Shown: positions 1-7,522 of the stretch, one piece after another
How positions within the stretch are numbered: the stretch's first letter is position 1
Layout of the letters: the number at the start of each line of letters is the position of its first letter
Origin: Nocardioides humi
GTDB taxonomy: Bacteria > Actinomycetota > Actinomycetes > Propionibacteriales > Nocardioidaceae
Assembly: GCF_006494775.1 (NCBI RefSeq)
Contig: NZ_CP041146.1
Coordinates: forward strand, 5,270,001 to 5,334,000
DNA length: 64,000 nt
Reading direction: 5' to 3'
Program-made: the position numbers and the translations under genes
The notes under the pieces: model-generated
The model's input: only the letters and a program-made list of their open reading frames with translations
Database searches by the model: none
Told to the model about the DNA's origin: nothing

Positions 1-99
1 GACGGCCTGCCGGCGCTCGCGGCCCGAGTGGGGCTGGTGCTGCGGGCCATCGACAGGTATGACGAGCGCTGGTGCGCCGTGCTCGGAGTGGACCGATGA
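1..99 (+). CDS. 3' end of an unidentified gene
   Basis: The frame is open from the window edge and encodes the last 32 residues of a protein (ending AVLGVDR) before TGA at 97-99. The stop overlaps the ATG of the next gene at 96 (ATGA), so the two are probably translationally coupled and in one operon. The fragment is too short to assign to a family. Confidence 0.6.
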   Translation, partial: DGLPALAARVGLVLRAIDRYDERWCAVLGVDR

Positions 100-1250
100 C
101 TCTCCGCTTCCCGCGCGAGGCGGACTTCACCTCCCGCCTGCACGACATCGCCGTCACTGCTCGGGTGGGCCGCTGGCTCGGTCTCTGTTTCGCGCTGGCC
201 TTCGTCACGGGGCTGCTCAGCCACTACGCCCAGGCGACGTACCAGCCGATCCCGCTGCCCACCCGGCCCGTGTGGGGCTATCGACTCACCCAGGCCGTGC
301 ACGTCCTCTCCGGCACGGCCGCCGTCCCGCTGCTCTTGGTCAAGCTCTGGACCGTCTACCCACGTTTGTTCCACCGGTCGGCGGCGAGCCTGCGCGCGCT
401 GGTCATGTCTGGTCTGGAGCGTGCGTCGGTCGCGCTGCTCGTCGGTGCCGCGCTCTTCGAGATCACCACCGGGCTGGTGAATGTCACCCAGTGGTATCCC
501 TGGGACTTCAGCTTCCGCCGTGCTCACTACGCCGCGGGCTGGGTGGCGATCGGTGCGCTCGCCGTCCACGTCGGGATCAAGCTGCCGCTCATCCGCGCTG
601 CGCTCGGTCGGGACCTCGACGGCCCGGGAACGCGGGTGGGTCACGGCTCTCCCGCTGCCGTAGACCGGCGAGGACTGTTGCGGCTCACCTGGCTCGCTTC
701 CGCGCTCTCCGCCGTGGCCGCTGCGGGAGGCACCATGCCCGGGCTCGACCGCCTGGCAGTGCTGTCTGCACGTCGCGCTGGCGGTCCGGAGGGCGTGCCG
801 GTCAACCGGACCGCCCGCGCCGCGGGCGTCGTCGCCGCGGCAAGCGATCCCGGCTGGACCTGCGAGGTGCGGTACGGCGACCGTGCCGTCCGCTTGGATC
901 GGCGAGACCTCCTCACCCTTCCGCAGCACACGGTCGAGCTGCCCATCGCCTGCGTCGAGGGCTGGAGCGCCACCGGCGCCTGGAGCGGTGTGCCGCTGCG
1001 CGATCTGCTGCACCTGGTCGACGCCCCCGCCGGCGCCGAGGTCGCGTTCCACTCCCTGCAGCGTCGACACGGCGGCCGGTTCAGCGTGCTCCCGGCGGCC
1101 TTCGCCTCCGACCGACTCACTTTGGTGGCACTCGGTCTGAACGGCGCCCCGCTCTCCCTGGACCACGGCTTCCCCGCCCGGCTCATCGCCCCGAACCGCC
1201 CCGGCGTGAGCCAGACCAAGTGGCTCGAGCGGATCGAGGTGCTCGGATGA
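96..1250 (+). CDS. Molybdopterin-dependent oxidoreductase fused to a haem-b membrane domain
   Basis: The 384-residue protein has two parts. Residues about 20-185 contain four hydrophobic segments carrying several histidines (SHYAQ, QAVHV, RAHYAAGW, AVHVG), as in cytochrome b-type membrane anchors. After a further hydrophobic stretch, residues about 255-384 match the molybdopterin-binding fold of the sulfite oxidase/YedY family, with the likely cofactor-ligating cysteine in PIACVEGW and the family sequence GVSQTKWLERIEV at the C-terminus. I infer an extracytoplasmic Mo-oxidoreductase passing electrons through its own haem domain; the substrate is unknown. The ATG at 96 was chosen over a GTG at 72 because it overlaps the upstream stop. 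The next gene starts inside its stop codon, so five genes to 3469 look like one operon. Confidence 0.8.
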   Translation: MTLRFPREADFTSRLHDIAVTARVGRWLGLCFALAFVTGLLSHYAQATYQPIPLPTRPVWGYRLTQAVHVLSGTAAVPLLLVKLWTVYPRLFHRSAASLRALVMSGLERASVALLVGAALFEITTGLVNVTQWYPWDFSFRRAHYAAGWVAIGALAVHVGIKLPLIRAALGRDLDGPGTRVGHGSPAAVDRRGLLRLTWLASALSAVAAAGGTMPGLDRLAVLSARRAGGPEGVPVNRTARAAGVVAAASDPGWTCEVRYGDRAVRLDRRDLLTLPQHTVELPIACVEGWSATGAWSGVPLRDLLHLVDAPAGAEVAFHSLQRRHGGRFSVLPAAFASDRLTLVALGLNGAPLSLDHGFPARLIAPNRPGVSQTKWLERIEVLG

Positions 1251-1690
1251 GGAGCGTCCTGGTGGTCGTCGGGGCCGTCGTCATCGGGTACGGCGGCTGG
1301 TTGATGCTATCCACGCAGGATCTGGCGCAAGCAGGGGCGATCGTGGCCTGGTCGGTGGTGGCGATCGTGGTCCACGATCTGGTCCTGGTCCCCCTCGTCC
1401 TGGCCCTCGGTTGGCTGGCCGCACGATGCGGCGTCGGCGACCGGACGAGGTCGGCGGCGATCGCAGTCCTCATCCTGATGGGCCCGGTGTCGCTCGCCGC
1501 GGTCCCGGTGTTCCTGGGCCTCGGCGCAGATCCCGACATGCCGACGCTGCTCGGGCGCGACTACCGGCGGGGATGGATCGCCCTGGCGCTCGTCGTCATC
1601 GCCTTGAGCACGGGGCTGTCGGCGCTCCGGCTAGTCTCCACGAGGAAGCGAGGAAGGAGCACCCATGGCGCGGATCCTCGTCGTGGATGA
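1247..1690 (+). CDS. Small four-helix membrane protein, function unknown
   Basis: The 147-residue product has hydrophobic segments at about residues 2-20, 28-62, 70-92 and 108-128 and a basic C-terminus (STRKRGRS). I recognise no catalytic motif. The start ATG overlaps the upstream TGA (ATGA), and the gene overlaps the following response regulator by 26 bp, so it is coupled on both sides. Its position suggests a partner or accessory of the molybdopterin oxidoreductase; that is inference only. Confidence 0.7.
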   Translation: MRSVLVVVGAVVIGYGGWLMLSTQDLAQAGAIVAWSVVAIVVHDLVLVPLVLALGWLAARCGVGDRTRSAAIAVLILMGPVSLAAVPVFLGLGADPDMPTLLGRDYRRGWIALALVVIALSTGLSALRLVSTRKRGRSTHGADPRRG

Positions 1691-2345
1691 CCACCTCCCG
1701 GTACGCGAGGTGGTGACGTCCTACCTGCGTGCGCGGGGGCACGACGTCGTCGAATCCGGGGACGGAGCGGACGCTCTTCGCAGGGTGCGCGGGGGCGACA
1801 TCGACGCGGTCGTCCTCGACGTCATGCTTCCCAGTCTCGACGGGCGAGAGGTGTGTCGACGCCTACGTGCGATCGGCGACATCCCCATCATCATGCTCAC
1901 GGCGCTCGGGCGTGAGGCCGACCGGGTCCATGGCCTCGAGCTCGGAGCCGACGACTATCTCGGCAAGCCGTTCAGCCCTCGGGAGCTGGTGCTACGGGTC
2001 GACTCGCTGCTGCGGCGTACCGCCGGGCGCGGAGAGGAGCCGCAGGTGATCCGTGACGGCGACCTGTTGGTCGACATCGCACGGCACGTCGTGCGTCGTG
2101 ACGACACCGAGCTCTCGCTCACCCTTCGCGAGTTCGAGCTCCTGCGGTTCTTCGTCTCCCACGCCGGCACCGCCTTCTCGCGTGAGCAGTTGCTCCAGCA
2201 GGTATGGGGCTGGTCGGTCGGCGACCAGTCCACTGTCACCGTCCACGTCCGCCGTCTGCGTGAGAAGGTCGAGCCCGATCCACGTCGTCCGGTCCGACTG
2301 GTCACGGTGTGGGGTATCGGATACCGGTGGGAGGCCGCGGCATGA
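1665..2345 (+). CDS. OmpR-family response regulator
   Basis: The 226-residue protein has an N-terminal receiver domain with acidic residues DD at 8-9, the phosphoacceptor Asp at about 52 (VVLDVMLP) and the conserved Lys in YLGKPF. A C-terminal winged-helix DNA-binding domain follows (LTLREFELLRFF, VTVHVRRLREKVE, GIGYRW). It forms a cognate pair with the histidine kinase whose ATG overlaps its stop, and it probably regulates the redox operon it belongs to. The ATG at 1665 follows an AGGAAGGAG ribosome-binding site. Confidence 0.92.
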   Translation: MARILVVDDHLPVREVVTSYLRARGHDVVESGDGADALRRVRGGDIDAVVLDVMLPSLDGREVCRRLRAIGDIPIIMLTALGREADRVHGLELGADDYLGKPFSPRELVLRVDSLLRRTAGRGEEPQVIRDGDLLVDIARHVVRRDDTELSLTLREFELLRFFVSHAGTAFSREQLLQQVWGWSVGDQSTVTVHVRRLREKVEPDPRRPVRLVTVWGIGYRWEAAA

Positions 2346-3469
2346 GGTTCGCGGATGCTCTGTCCATCGTCGCCGTGGCCGCCGCCTGCTCTGTTCTCAC
2401 CGGTGCGACGGGTCTGATACTCGGGCGGCTGGCGCGCCACCGCTCGATCCGCTGGCAACTCGCGCTGGTGGCCGTCATCCCGGTGGCGGGGGTCTACCTC
2501 GGCGCCACCGCCGTCGCGCGCCTGATGTTCATCTCCGCCCACGACCTCCTCGTCATGTCGGTAGTGACTTCCGTGGCGGCCATCATCGCCGTGGCCACGG
2601 CGCTCGTCGTTGCCGCCGCCATCGCCCGCTGGTCCGAGGAGGTGCGGGTACAGGTACGCAGGTTTGAAGACACGACGGCGGAGTCGGAGAGCGGTGGCCC
2701 GCCCGGCACCGCCGAGCTGAGGTCGCTGTCCGAGGAGCTGGACCGCACCCGTGAGCGGCTGCGCCAAGCGACTGATCGCGAGCGACGGCTGGAGGATGCT
2801 CGCCGGGAGCTGGTCTCCTGGGTCTCCCACGACCTGCGCACCCCGCTCGCCGGCATCCGTGCCATGGTCGAGGCACTCGAGGACGGGATGGCCACGGAGC
2901 CGGGGCGCTACCACCGTCAGATCCGTGCGGAGGTCGACCGGATGGCGGGAATGGTCGACGATCTCTTCGAGCTCGCACGCATCCAGGCCGGCGTCCTCAC
3001 TATCGCTCCGGAGCCGATCCTCCTCGCCGACCTGATCAGCGAGGCGATGACGGCCATCGCGCCCGTCGCCCAAACGCGCGAGGTGCGTTTGGAAGGGGCC
3101 GTCGAGGACGGACTGGAGGTCTCCGTCGACCCCGCCGGCATCGCTCGCGTGCTCGACAACCTCCTCGCCAACGCGGTACGGCACACCCATCCTGGCGGGG
3201 TCGTGGAGGTGCGCGGACGTCTGGGTGAGTCTCACGTGGAGATCGCGGTGAGTGACGGTTGTGGCGGACTCCCGGTCGACGACCTCGCGAGGGTCTTCGA
3301 CGTCGCATGGCAGGCAACGCCGGCACGCACACCCGAGGGGCAGGCCCGAGGTGGCGGTCTCGGGCTAGCCATCGTGCAGGGGATCGTCGAGGCTCACGAC
3401 GGCCGCATTGCAGTGGAGAACCAGCCGCACGACGTCGGGTGTCGTTTCCTCGTCGAGCTCCCGGTGTAG
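2342..3469 (+). CDS. Sensor histidine kinase
   Basis: The 375-residue membrane kinase has two or three N-terminal hydrophobic segments (about residues 5-30, 45-70 and 78-100) with very little loop between them, so sensing is probably in or near the membrane. A coiled region leads to the HisKA dimerisation box (WVSHDLRTPLAGI, phosphoacceptor His) and a HATPase domain with N-box DNLLANAVRHT and G-box GLGLAIVQG. The ATG at 2342 overlaps the regulator's TGA (ATGA); an upstream start at 2309 would overlap the regulator coding sequence. It is the partner of the preceding OmpR-type regulator. Confidence 0.92.
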   Translation: MRFADALSIVAVAAACSVLTGATGLILGRLARHRSIRWQLALVAVIPVAGVYLGATAVARLMFISAHDLLVMSVVTSVAAIIAVATALVVAAAIARWSEEVRVQVRRFEDTTAESESGGPPGTAELRSLSEELDRTRERLRQATDRERRLEDARRELVSWVSHDLRTPLAGIRAMVEALEDGMATEPGRYHRQIRAEVDRMAGMVDDLFELARIQAGVLTIAPEPILLADLISEAMTAIAPVAQTREVRLEGAVEDGLEVSVDPAGIARVLDNLLANAVRHTHPGGVVEVRGRLGESHVEIAVSDGCGGLPVDDLARVFDVAWQATPARTPEGQARGGGLGLAIVQGIVEAHDGRIAVENQPHDVGCRFLVELPV

Positions 3470-3542
3470 CTATCTGGTCCAGACCGGATGCTGGCGAGCC
3501 GTGATCCGCGGAGCGAGATCGACAGGACCGGACGGACCGTGT

Positions 3543-3671
3543 TCAGCACGTGCGACGAACCTGCTGAACGAGCCGGCGCCGGCGTTCGGCGCGCAGGGCG
3601 GCGGCGCGGCGGCGAGCGATGACGACCTGTCGGCGCGCAGCACGCCCAGGGTCGAGCGTCGCCGGTTTCAT
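3543..3671 (-). CDS. Short arginine-rich ORF coupled to hesB-like gene
   Basis: A 42-codon frame begins at an ATG overlapping the stop of the HesB-like gene (ATGA at 3668-3671). The product is strongly basic, about one third arginine, with the runs ARRQVVIARRRAAALR and RRRRLVQQVRR, and ends in Cys. The exact stop/start overlap is the main argument that it is translated. I do not recognise a family; it could be a small nucleic-acid-binding peptide or a chance frame in GC-rich DNA. Confidence 0.35.
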   Translation of the reverse strand: MKPATLDPGRAARRQVVIARRRAAALRAERRRRLVQQVRRTC

Positions 3672-3952
3672 GCCGCCCTCCTCAGCACGAACTGAACTCG
3701 ACCGTCGGGATCCGTCGTGGCGTCCAGCACCTGGTTCTCCATGCCTTGGGCGGTGTCCGGGCCGAGGATGAGACGGGCACCCTGACGCTCGATGACGTCG
3801 TCTCCGGGAGAGGGCCTGTCGACGGCCCGTACCTCCCAGGGTGCAGATGGATCCTCGCGGCGTGCAATGCGCAGTCCAGAGGTCGGCTTCAGGGCCGGAT
3901 GAGCTGTGACTCGCTCGATGATCGCCAGAGCGCGCGGAGTGATCGTGACCAC
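3668..3952 (-). CDS. HesB/IscA-like protein without cysteines
   Basis: The 94-residue product (start MVTITPRALAIIERV) follows the length and pattern of the short HesB-like proteins of actinobacteria: an N-terminal amphipathic helix, GLRIAR strand, a GARLILGP loop and C-terminal VLDATTDPDGRVQFVL. Unlike true A-type Fe-S carriers it contains no cysteine, so it cannot bind a cluster in the usual CxnCGC manner and its role is uncertain. GTG at 3952 was chosen because a GAGGGAGG site lies about 10 nt upstream and homology begins there; the frame continues upstream to an ATG at 4084 without family similarity. Confidence 0.7.
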   Translation of the reverse strand: MVTITPRALAIIERVTAHPALKPTSGLRIARREDPSAPWEVRAVDRPSPGDDVIERQGARLILGPDTAQGMENQVLDATTDPDGRVQFVLRRAA

Positions 3953-4140
3953 CGTCGACGTCGCCTCCCTCGTTCTGTCGCGGGCCAGCGGGATTGCTTG
4001 ACCCACCCCTCCATCCATACCGCCGAGCCGCGCCGGAGCAAGGCCCGTAGAGAGGCTGGTCGAGAGTTGTCCGAGGTTTGTCATGAGGCTGCAACACTGC
4101 TGGTCGGCAAGCTGTCATGTGGTGCCGGGATGGTCGCGGT

Positions 4141-4566
4141 ATGCACTCACGACGCAGAAGGCGCCCCACGCTGTCTTCAGCCGTGCTGGACGTCGCAAAC
4201 GCCGACGGGCGACCGCGCGAGCCTCAGGTCGCTGGCAGGACCGCGGTTGGCCGCATTGCGGTTGTTCGTCTCGTCGACACCGGACTCGTTCCCGTGCTGG
4301 AGGACATCCAACGGCAGCTCGACGCAGCACTCCGGGAAGCGCCACGGGTCATCGCGGTCGATCTGTCCGCGGTCGAGGACGTGTCCTCGACCACGATCGC
4401 GGCGCTGTTGTGGATCAGACGCCGATGCACTGCGCGTGGCATCGAGCTTGTGCTGCGACGCCCAACGCAACGCGGCATCGAAGCGCTCGAGCGGCTCGGC
4501 CTGCTCGGCGTGCTCGGCGTGCTCAGAGTCGAATCCACGACGGGCACTCAGGGCACTCACGGCTGA
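4141..4566 (+). CDS. STAS-domain protein (anti-sigma factor antagonist type)
   Basis: The 141-residue product carries a STAS domain at about residues 35-125: a strand reading RIAVVRLVDT, then VIAVDLSAVEDVSSTTIAALLWI, where the Ser residues sit at the position phosphorylated in SpoIIAA/RsbV-like antagonists, and a last amphipathic helix (RGIEALERLGLLG). Such proteins release sigma factors from anti-sigma kinases; no partner kinase is nearby, so it may also act in another STAS role. An ATG at 4141 was taken; a second in-frame ATG lies at 4117. Its 3' end overlaps the convergent lipoprotein gene by 10 bp. Confidence 0.7.
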   Translation: MHSRRRRRPTLSSAVLDVANADGRPREPQVAGRTAVGRIAVVRLVDTGLVPVLEDIQRQLDAALREAPRVIAVDLSAVEDVSSTTIAALLWIRRRCTARGIELVLRRPTQRGIEALERLGLLGVLGVLRVESTTGTQGTHG

Positions 4567-5228
4567 CGGCAGCCCAGGCCTCTACCGATCCACGACTCCC
4601 TGTATCGGACCGGCAGCAGGTCCTCGTAGTCCCTTGCTATGACCGGCCCGTCCGTGAGTGCTCCGCCGGGCAGGGGGACCTGAATCGGCTCACCACCACT
4701 GACCAAAGCGACCGACCGTACCGTCGGTGCGGAGGCGACCGTCAAGACAACCTGCCCGATGGCGACCGGGAGTCGCTCCGCGCTCAGGGAGGTGTCGGTC
4801 TCGATGTCCACCGTCACGAGTCCACCGGCGACGCCGACCAGGTCGAGCGCCGAGTCCGGCGGTATGGCGGAGGACGCTCCAGCCGCCCGCGCCTCTTCAG
4901 ACGGGCCGGTGCTCAACTCACTCAGCAGTCGCTCGACCACCTCCTCGGGCGGGTCAGCGCAGGAGGCGCGCGCGGCCTCCGGCCGAAGCCGCTCAGCGTC
5001 CAGCCAGAACACCAGCGGAACGTGACCGGGTTCGGCGGCCGGCGACGACGACCCGGCCGCGGGTGTTCCCGGCTCGAGCAAGCGGTACGGCACGGTGTCA
5101 TCGTCGATCCGCCTCGCCGTTCCCTCTCCTGGAAGGCCGCACGCGCACAGAGACCCTATGACCAGCGCCGCGACCACGGCGCCGGCCGGCCGCCGGCCCG
5201 ATGCACCTCGCGTCCGGCTCTTGCTCAC
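4557..5228 (-). CDS. GerMN-domain lipoprotein
   Basis: The 223-residue precursor starts at GTG 5228, which overlaps the kinase stop (GTGA), and has a basic n-region, a hydrophobic core and the lipobox-like sequence SLCAC (residues about 28-32), so it should be a membrane-anchored lipoprotein. Residues about 75-190 match the GerMN domain (PLVFWLDAERL, GGLVTVDIETD, VGQVVLTVASAPTVRSV-like pattern). GerMN lipoproteins are common beside actinobacterial two-component systems (for example the LpqB type next to MtrAB) and probably modulate the sensor. It is the last gene of the regulator-kinase-lipoprotein operon at 7308-4557. Confidence 0.82.
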   Translation of the reverse strand: MSKSRTRGASGRRPAGAVVAALVIGSLCACGLPGEGTARRIDDDTVPYRLLEPGTPAAGSSSPAAEPGHVPLVFWLDAERLRPEAARASCADPPEEVVERLLSELSTGPSEEARAAGASSAIPPDSALDLVGVAGGLVTVDIETDTSLSAERLPVAIGQVVLTVASAPTVRSVALVSGGEPIQVPLPGGALTDGPVIARDYEDLLPVRYRESWIGRGLGCRQP

Positions 5229-6604
5229 CGTGCATCCCCCGTTGTGGCCGGCAGCCTCACGACGAACACAGCCCCTCCATCGGGCCGATTCGCGCACCAC
5301 ACATCGCCGCCGTGGTTGCGGACGGTCCGCTGGACGATGCTGAGGCCCAGCCCGCTACCCGTTCCGACCTTCTGACCGCCCGCGCGCGCGAACCTGTCGA
5401 AGATCCTCACCCGATCGTCGTCGGGCACGCCCGGCCCACGGTCCTGTATCTCCAGGTCGACGATCTCGCCGTGATCGAGGACGACGACGCCGGTCAGGCC
5501 TCCTCCGTGAAGCTCGGCGTTCTGGAAGAGGTTCGTGAGCACCCGCAGCATCTGCACCCGATCCACCCGAAGTGTCGGATCCGGTCCATCACCGGACCGT
5601 ACCGCCAGGAGGCCGGGGGGACGCCCCGCCGCCAGGAGCGCCTGACGGACAAGTTCGCGAGCGCCGGTCACCGACGGTTCCGCCTCATGAGCGCCGGCCT
5701 CGAGTCGACCGAGGGCCAGGAGATCCTCGAGGGCGTGGCGGAACCGGTCGAGTTCATCGGCCATCAGACGGATGGCGCGCTGCGACCGCACCGGAAGATC
5801 CGGCGACTGCTGAAGCAGGCTCAGACTGGTAGTCAGGGTCGTCACCGGCGTACGGAGCTCGTGACTCACGTCCGCCGCAAAGCGGGCATCCTGCTCGATG
5901 CGCTCATGCAGGGCGTCGACCATGTGGTTGAAGGATCCGACCAGAGCGGCGAGGTCAGGGTCCTCGGTGGAGGCGAGACGTGCCGTGAGGTCGCCGGCAG
6001 ACACACGCAGGGCTGCTCCTGCCACGTCGGACAGCGGCGCCAGGACCCGACGACTCGCCGCCCGTCCGAGGAGAGCTCCGGCGGCTGTGGTCACGGCCGC
6101 GCCGACCCCCAGCGCGAGTCCCAACGTCGACAGTGTCCGATCCAACTCTTCTGCGACAGAGACCTCGTAGTACTCGGCATCCACGGCCGGCAGTGGAATG
6201 CCCACGACGACCGCGTGGGGATCGGTGAGACCGGTCCAAGCCAGCGCCACGGAACCGTCCTCCACGATCGGCTGGACGTCGGCCGTCATCTCCGGACCGG
6301 CGCTGTCCAGCGTCGACGAATACCACTCGCCACCTCGGCGCACGTAGATGACTGCACCTGCAGGCGGGGACAGGGACCCGAGAACGTCGCTGACCTCGGT
6401 CCCCGAGGTGAGCAGGCTGTCCCGCACGAGTGCGCCGTCGGTGAACGCCTGCCGAATCGCTGTCCGCTCGCGCTGCTCCAGCAGGAGGTGGCGGGCGGAG
6501 AGGAAGGTGCCCGACGCCAGGATCGTCGACAGCCCGAAGGCCCCGAGCGCGAAGGCGTGCGTCACCGAGGACCGAAGGCCACGCCTCGGCAGAGGTCTGT
6601 TCAT
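5225..6604 (-). CDS. Sensor histidine kinase (AfsQ2/MtrB-like)
   Basis: The 459-residue kinase has an N-terminal membrane helix (about 15-36), an extracytoplasmic sensor region (about 37-145), a second helix (about 150-172), a HAMP segment (RRVLAPLSDVAGAALRV onward), HisKA box FAADVSHELRTPVTTL and an HATPase domain with NLFQNAELHGGG, DRGPGVPDD and GSGLGLSIV. The order and the following GerMN lipoprotein resemble AfsQ1/Q2 and MtrAB-LpqB systems. Start and stop overlap both neighbours by 4 bp, so the three genes are co-translated. Confidence 0.92.
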   Translation of the reverse strand: MNRPLPRRGLRSSVTHAFALGAFGLSTILASGTFLSARHLLLEQRERTAIRQAFTDGALVRDSLLTSGTEVSDVLGSLSPPAGAVIYVRRGGEWYSSTLDSAGPEMTADVQPIVEDGSVALAWTGLTDPHAVVVGIPLPAVDAEYYEVSVAEELDRTLSTLGLALGVGAAVTTAAGALLGRAASRRVLAPLSDVAGAALRVSAGDLTARLASTEDPDLAALVGSFNHMVDALHERIEQDARFAADVSHELRTPVTTLTTSLSLLQQSPDLPVRSQRAIRLMADELDRFRHALEDLLALGRLEAGAHEAEPSVTGARELVRQALLAAGRPPGLLAVRSGDGPDPTLRVDRVQMLRVLTNLFQNAELHGGGLTGVVVLDHGEIVDLEIQDRGPGVPDDDRVRIFDRFARAGGQKVGTGSGLGLSIVQRTVRNHGGDVWCANRPDGGAVFVVRLPATTGDAR

Positions 6605-7308
6605 CGCACGTCGAGGCGGTACCCAAGCCCGCGAACGGTGACCAAGATCTCAGGAGCACTCGGGTCTCCTTCGAGCTTCTTGCGCAGGCGGCGCACGTGA
6701 ACATCGACGATCCTCTCGTCACCGAAGAACCCGCGGTCCCACACATGCTCCAAGAGCGAGCCGCGACTGAGCACCCGTCCGGCATTCGTGGCCAATACGC
6801 TCAGCAGCTTGAACTCAGTGTTGGTCAGATGGATCTCCTGGCCGGCTCGGCTCAGGACTGCAGCACCCCGGTCGAAGACCAGGGGTCCCGCGCGGCGGTC
6901 GAGGAGGAACACGTCCGCAGGCTTGCGCACGTCGGTCGGGCCCAGGACCGGCCGACGCAGCAAGGCCTTCAGCCTCGCCTTGACCTCGTCGACGAGGAAC
7001 GGCTTGGTGACGTAGTCGTCGGCGCCAACCTCCAAGGCGGTCACGATGTCCTCGACACCATCGCGCGCACTGACGACGACGATCGGAGCCTCGGAATGCG
7101 GACGCGCTCGCTGGATGAACGAGAAGCCGTCCATGCCGCCAAGCATCAGGTCGACCAGCATGAGATCCACGGCGGAGCCGGCGATCACCTCGAGAGCACG
7201 TTCGGCATCTTCCGCCTCCACGACGTCGTAGCCCTCGTCCTCCAGAACCATCCGCAGCGACGCGCGCAGACCGCTGTCGTCCTCCAGTAGCAGGAGCCTG
7301 GTGGTCAT
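6601..7308 (-). CDS. OmpR-family response regulator (AfsQ1-like)
   Basis: The 235-residue protein has a receiver domain with the acidic pair ED/D at residues 9-11, phosphoacceptor Asp 53 (LMLVDLMLGG) and Lys in DDYVTKPF, then a winged-helix domain (LTNTEFKLLSVLA, VDVHVRRLRKKLEG, GLGYRLDV). It is the cognate regulator of the downstream kinase. ATG 7308 is used; ATG 7317 (MVTMTT) is an equal alternative, and neither has a strong ribosome-binding site. The 5' frame stays open to 7785, but that part shows no protein similarity. Confidence 0.9.
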   Translation of the reverse strand: MTTRLLLLEDDSGLRASLRMVLEDEGYDVVEAEDAERALEVIAGSAVDLMLVDLMLGGMDGFSFIQRARPHSEAPIVVVSARDGVEDIVTALEVGADDYVTKPFLVDEVKARLKALLRRPVLGPTDVRKPADVFLLDRRAGPLVFDRGAAVLSRAGQEIHLTNTEFKLLSVLATNAGRVLSRGSLLEHVWDRGFFGDERIVDVHVRRLRKKLEGDPSAPEILVTVRGLGYRLDVR

Positions 7309-7522
7309 GGTCACCATGATCGCATCGAGGCTCGGTTGGCGGACTTTGCAGTCTGGCGCAGTCCCGAATGTCACACAACTGCAATGAACCTGACGGGAGA
7401 TCGCAGTCTTCATACGGGAGAAAGGACCACGATCATCGCGCCCGATCCCAAGCGTCCCAGCGGGATGTGGCAAGGTCATCTGCCGATCGGCTGCATGGGC
7501 ACGTCCCCGGATCTGAGTTGAG

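Noticed and set aside
59..1246. Long open frame overlapping the molybdopterin oxidoreductase in another frame
   Set aside because: Its product is Arg/Pro/Gly-rich with no family pattern, while the other frame has cofactor motifs. Only its 3' part from 1247 is a believable gene.
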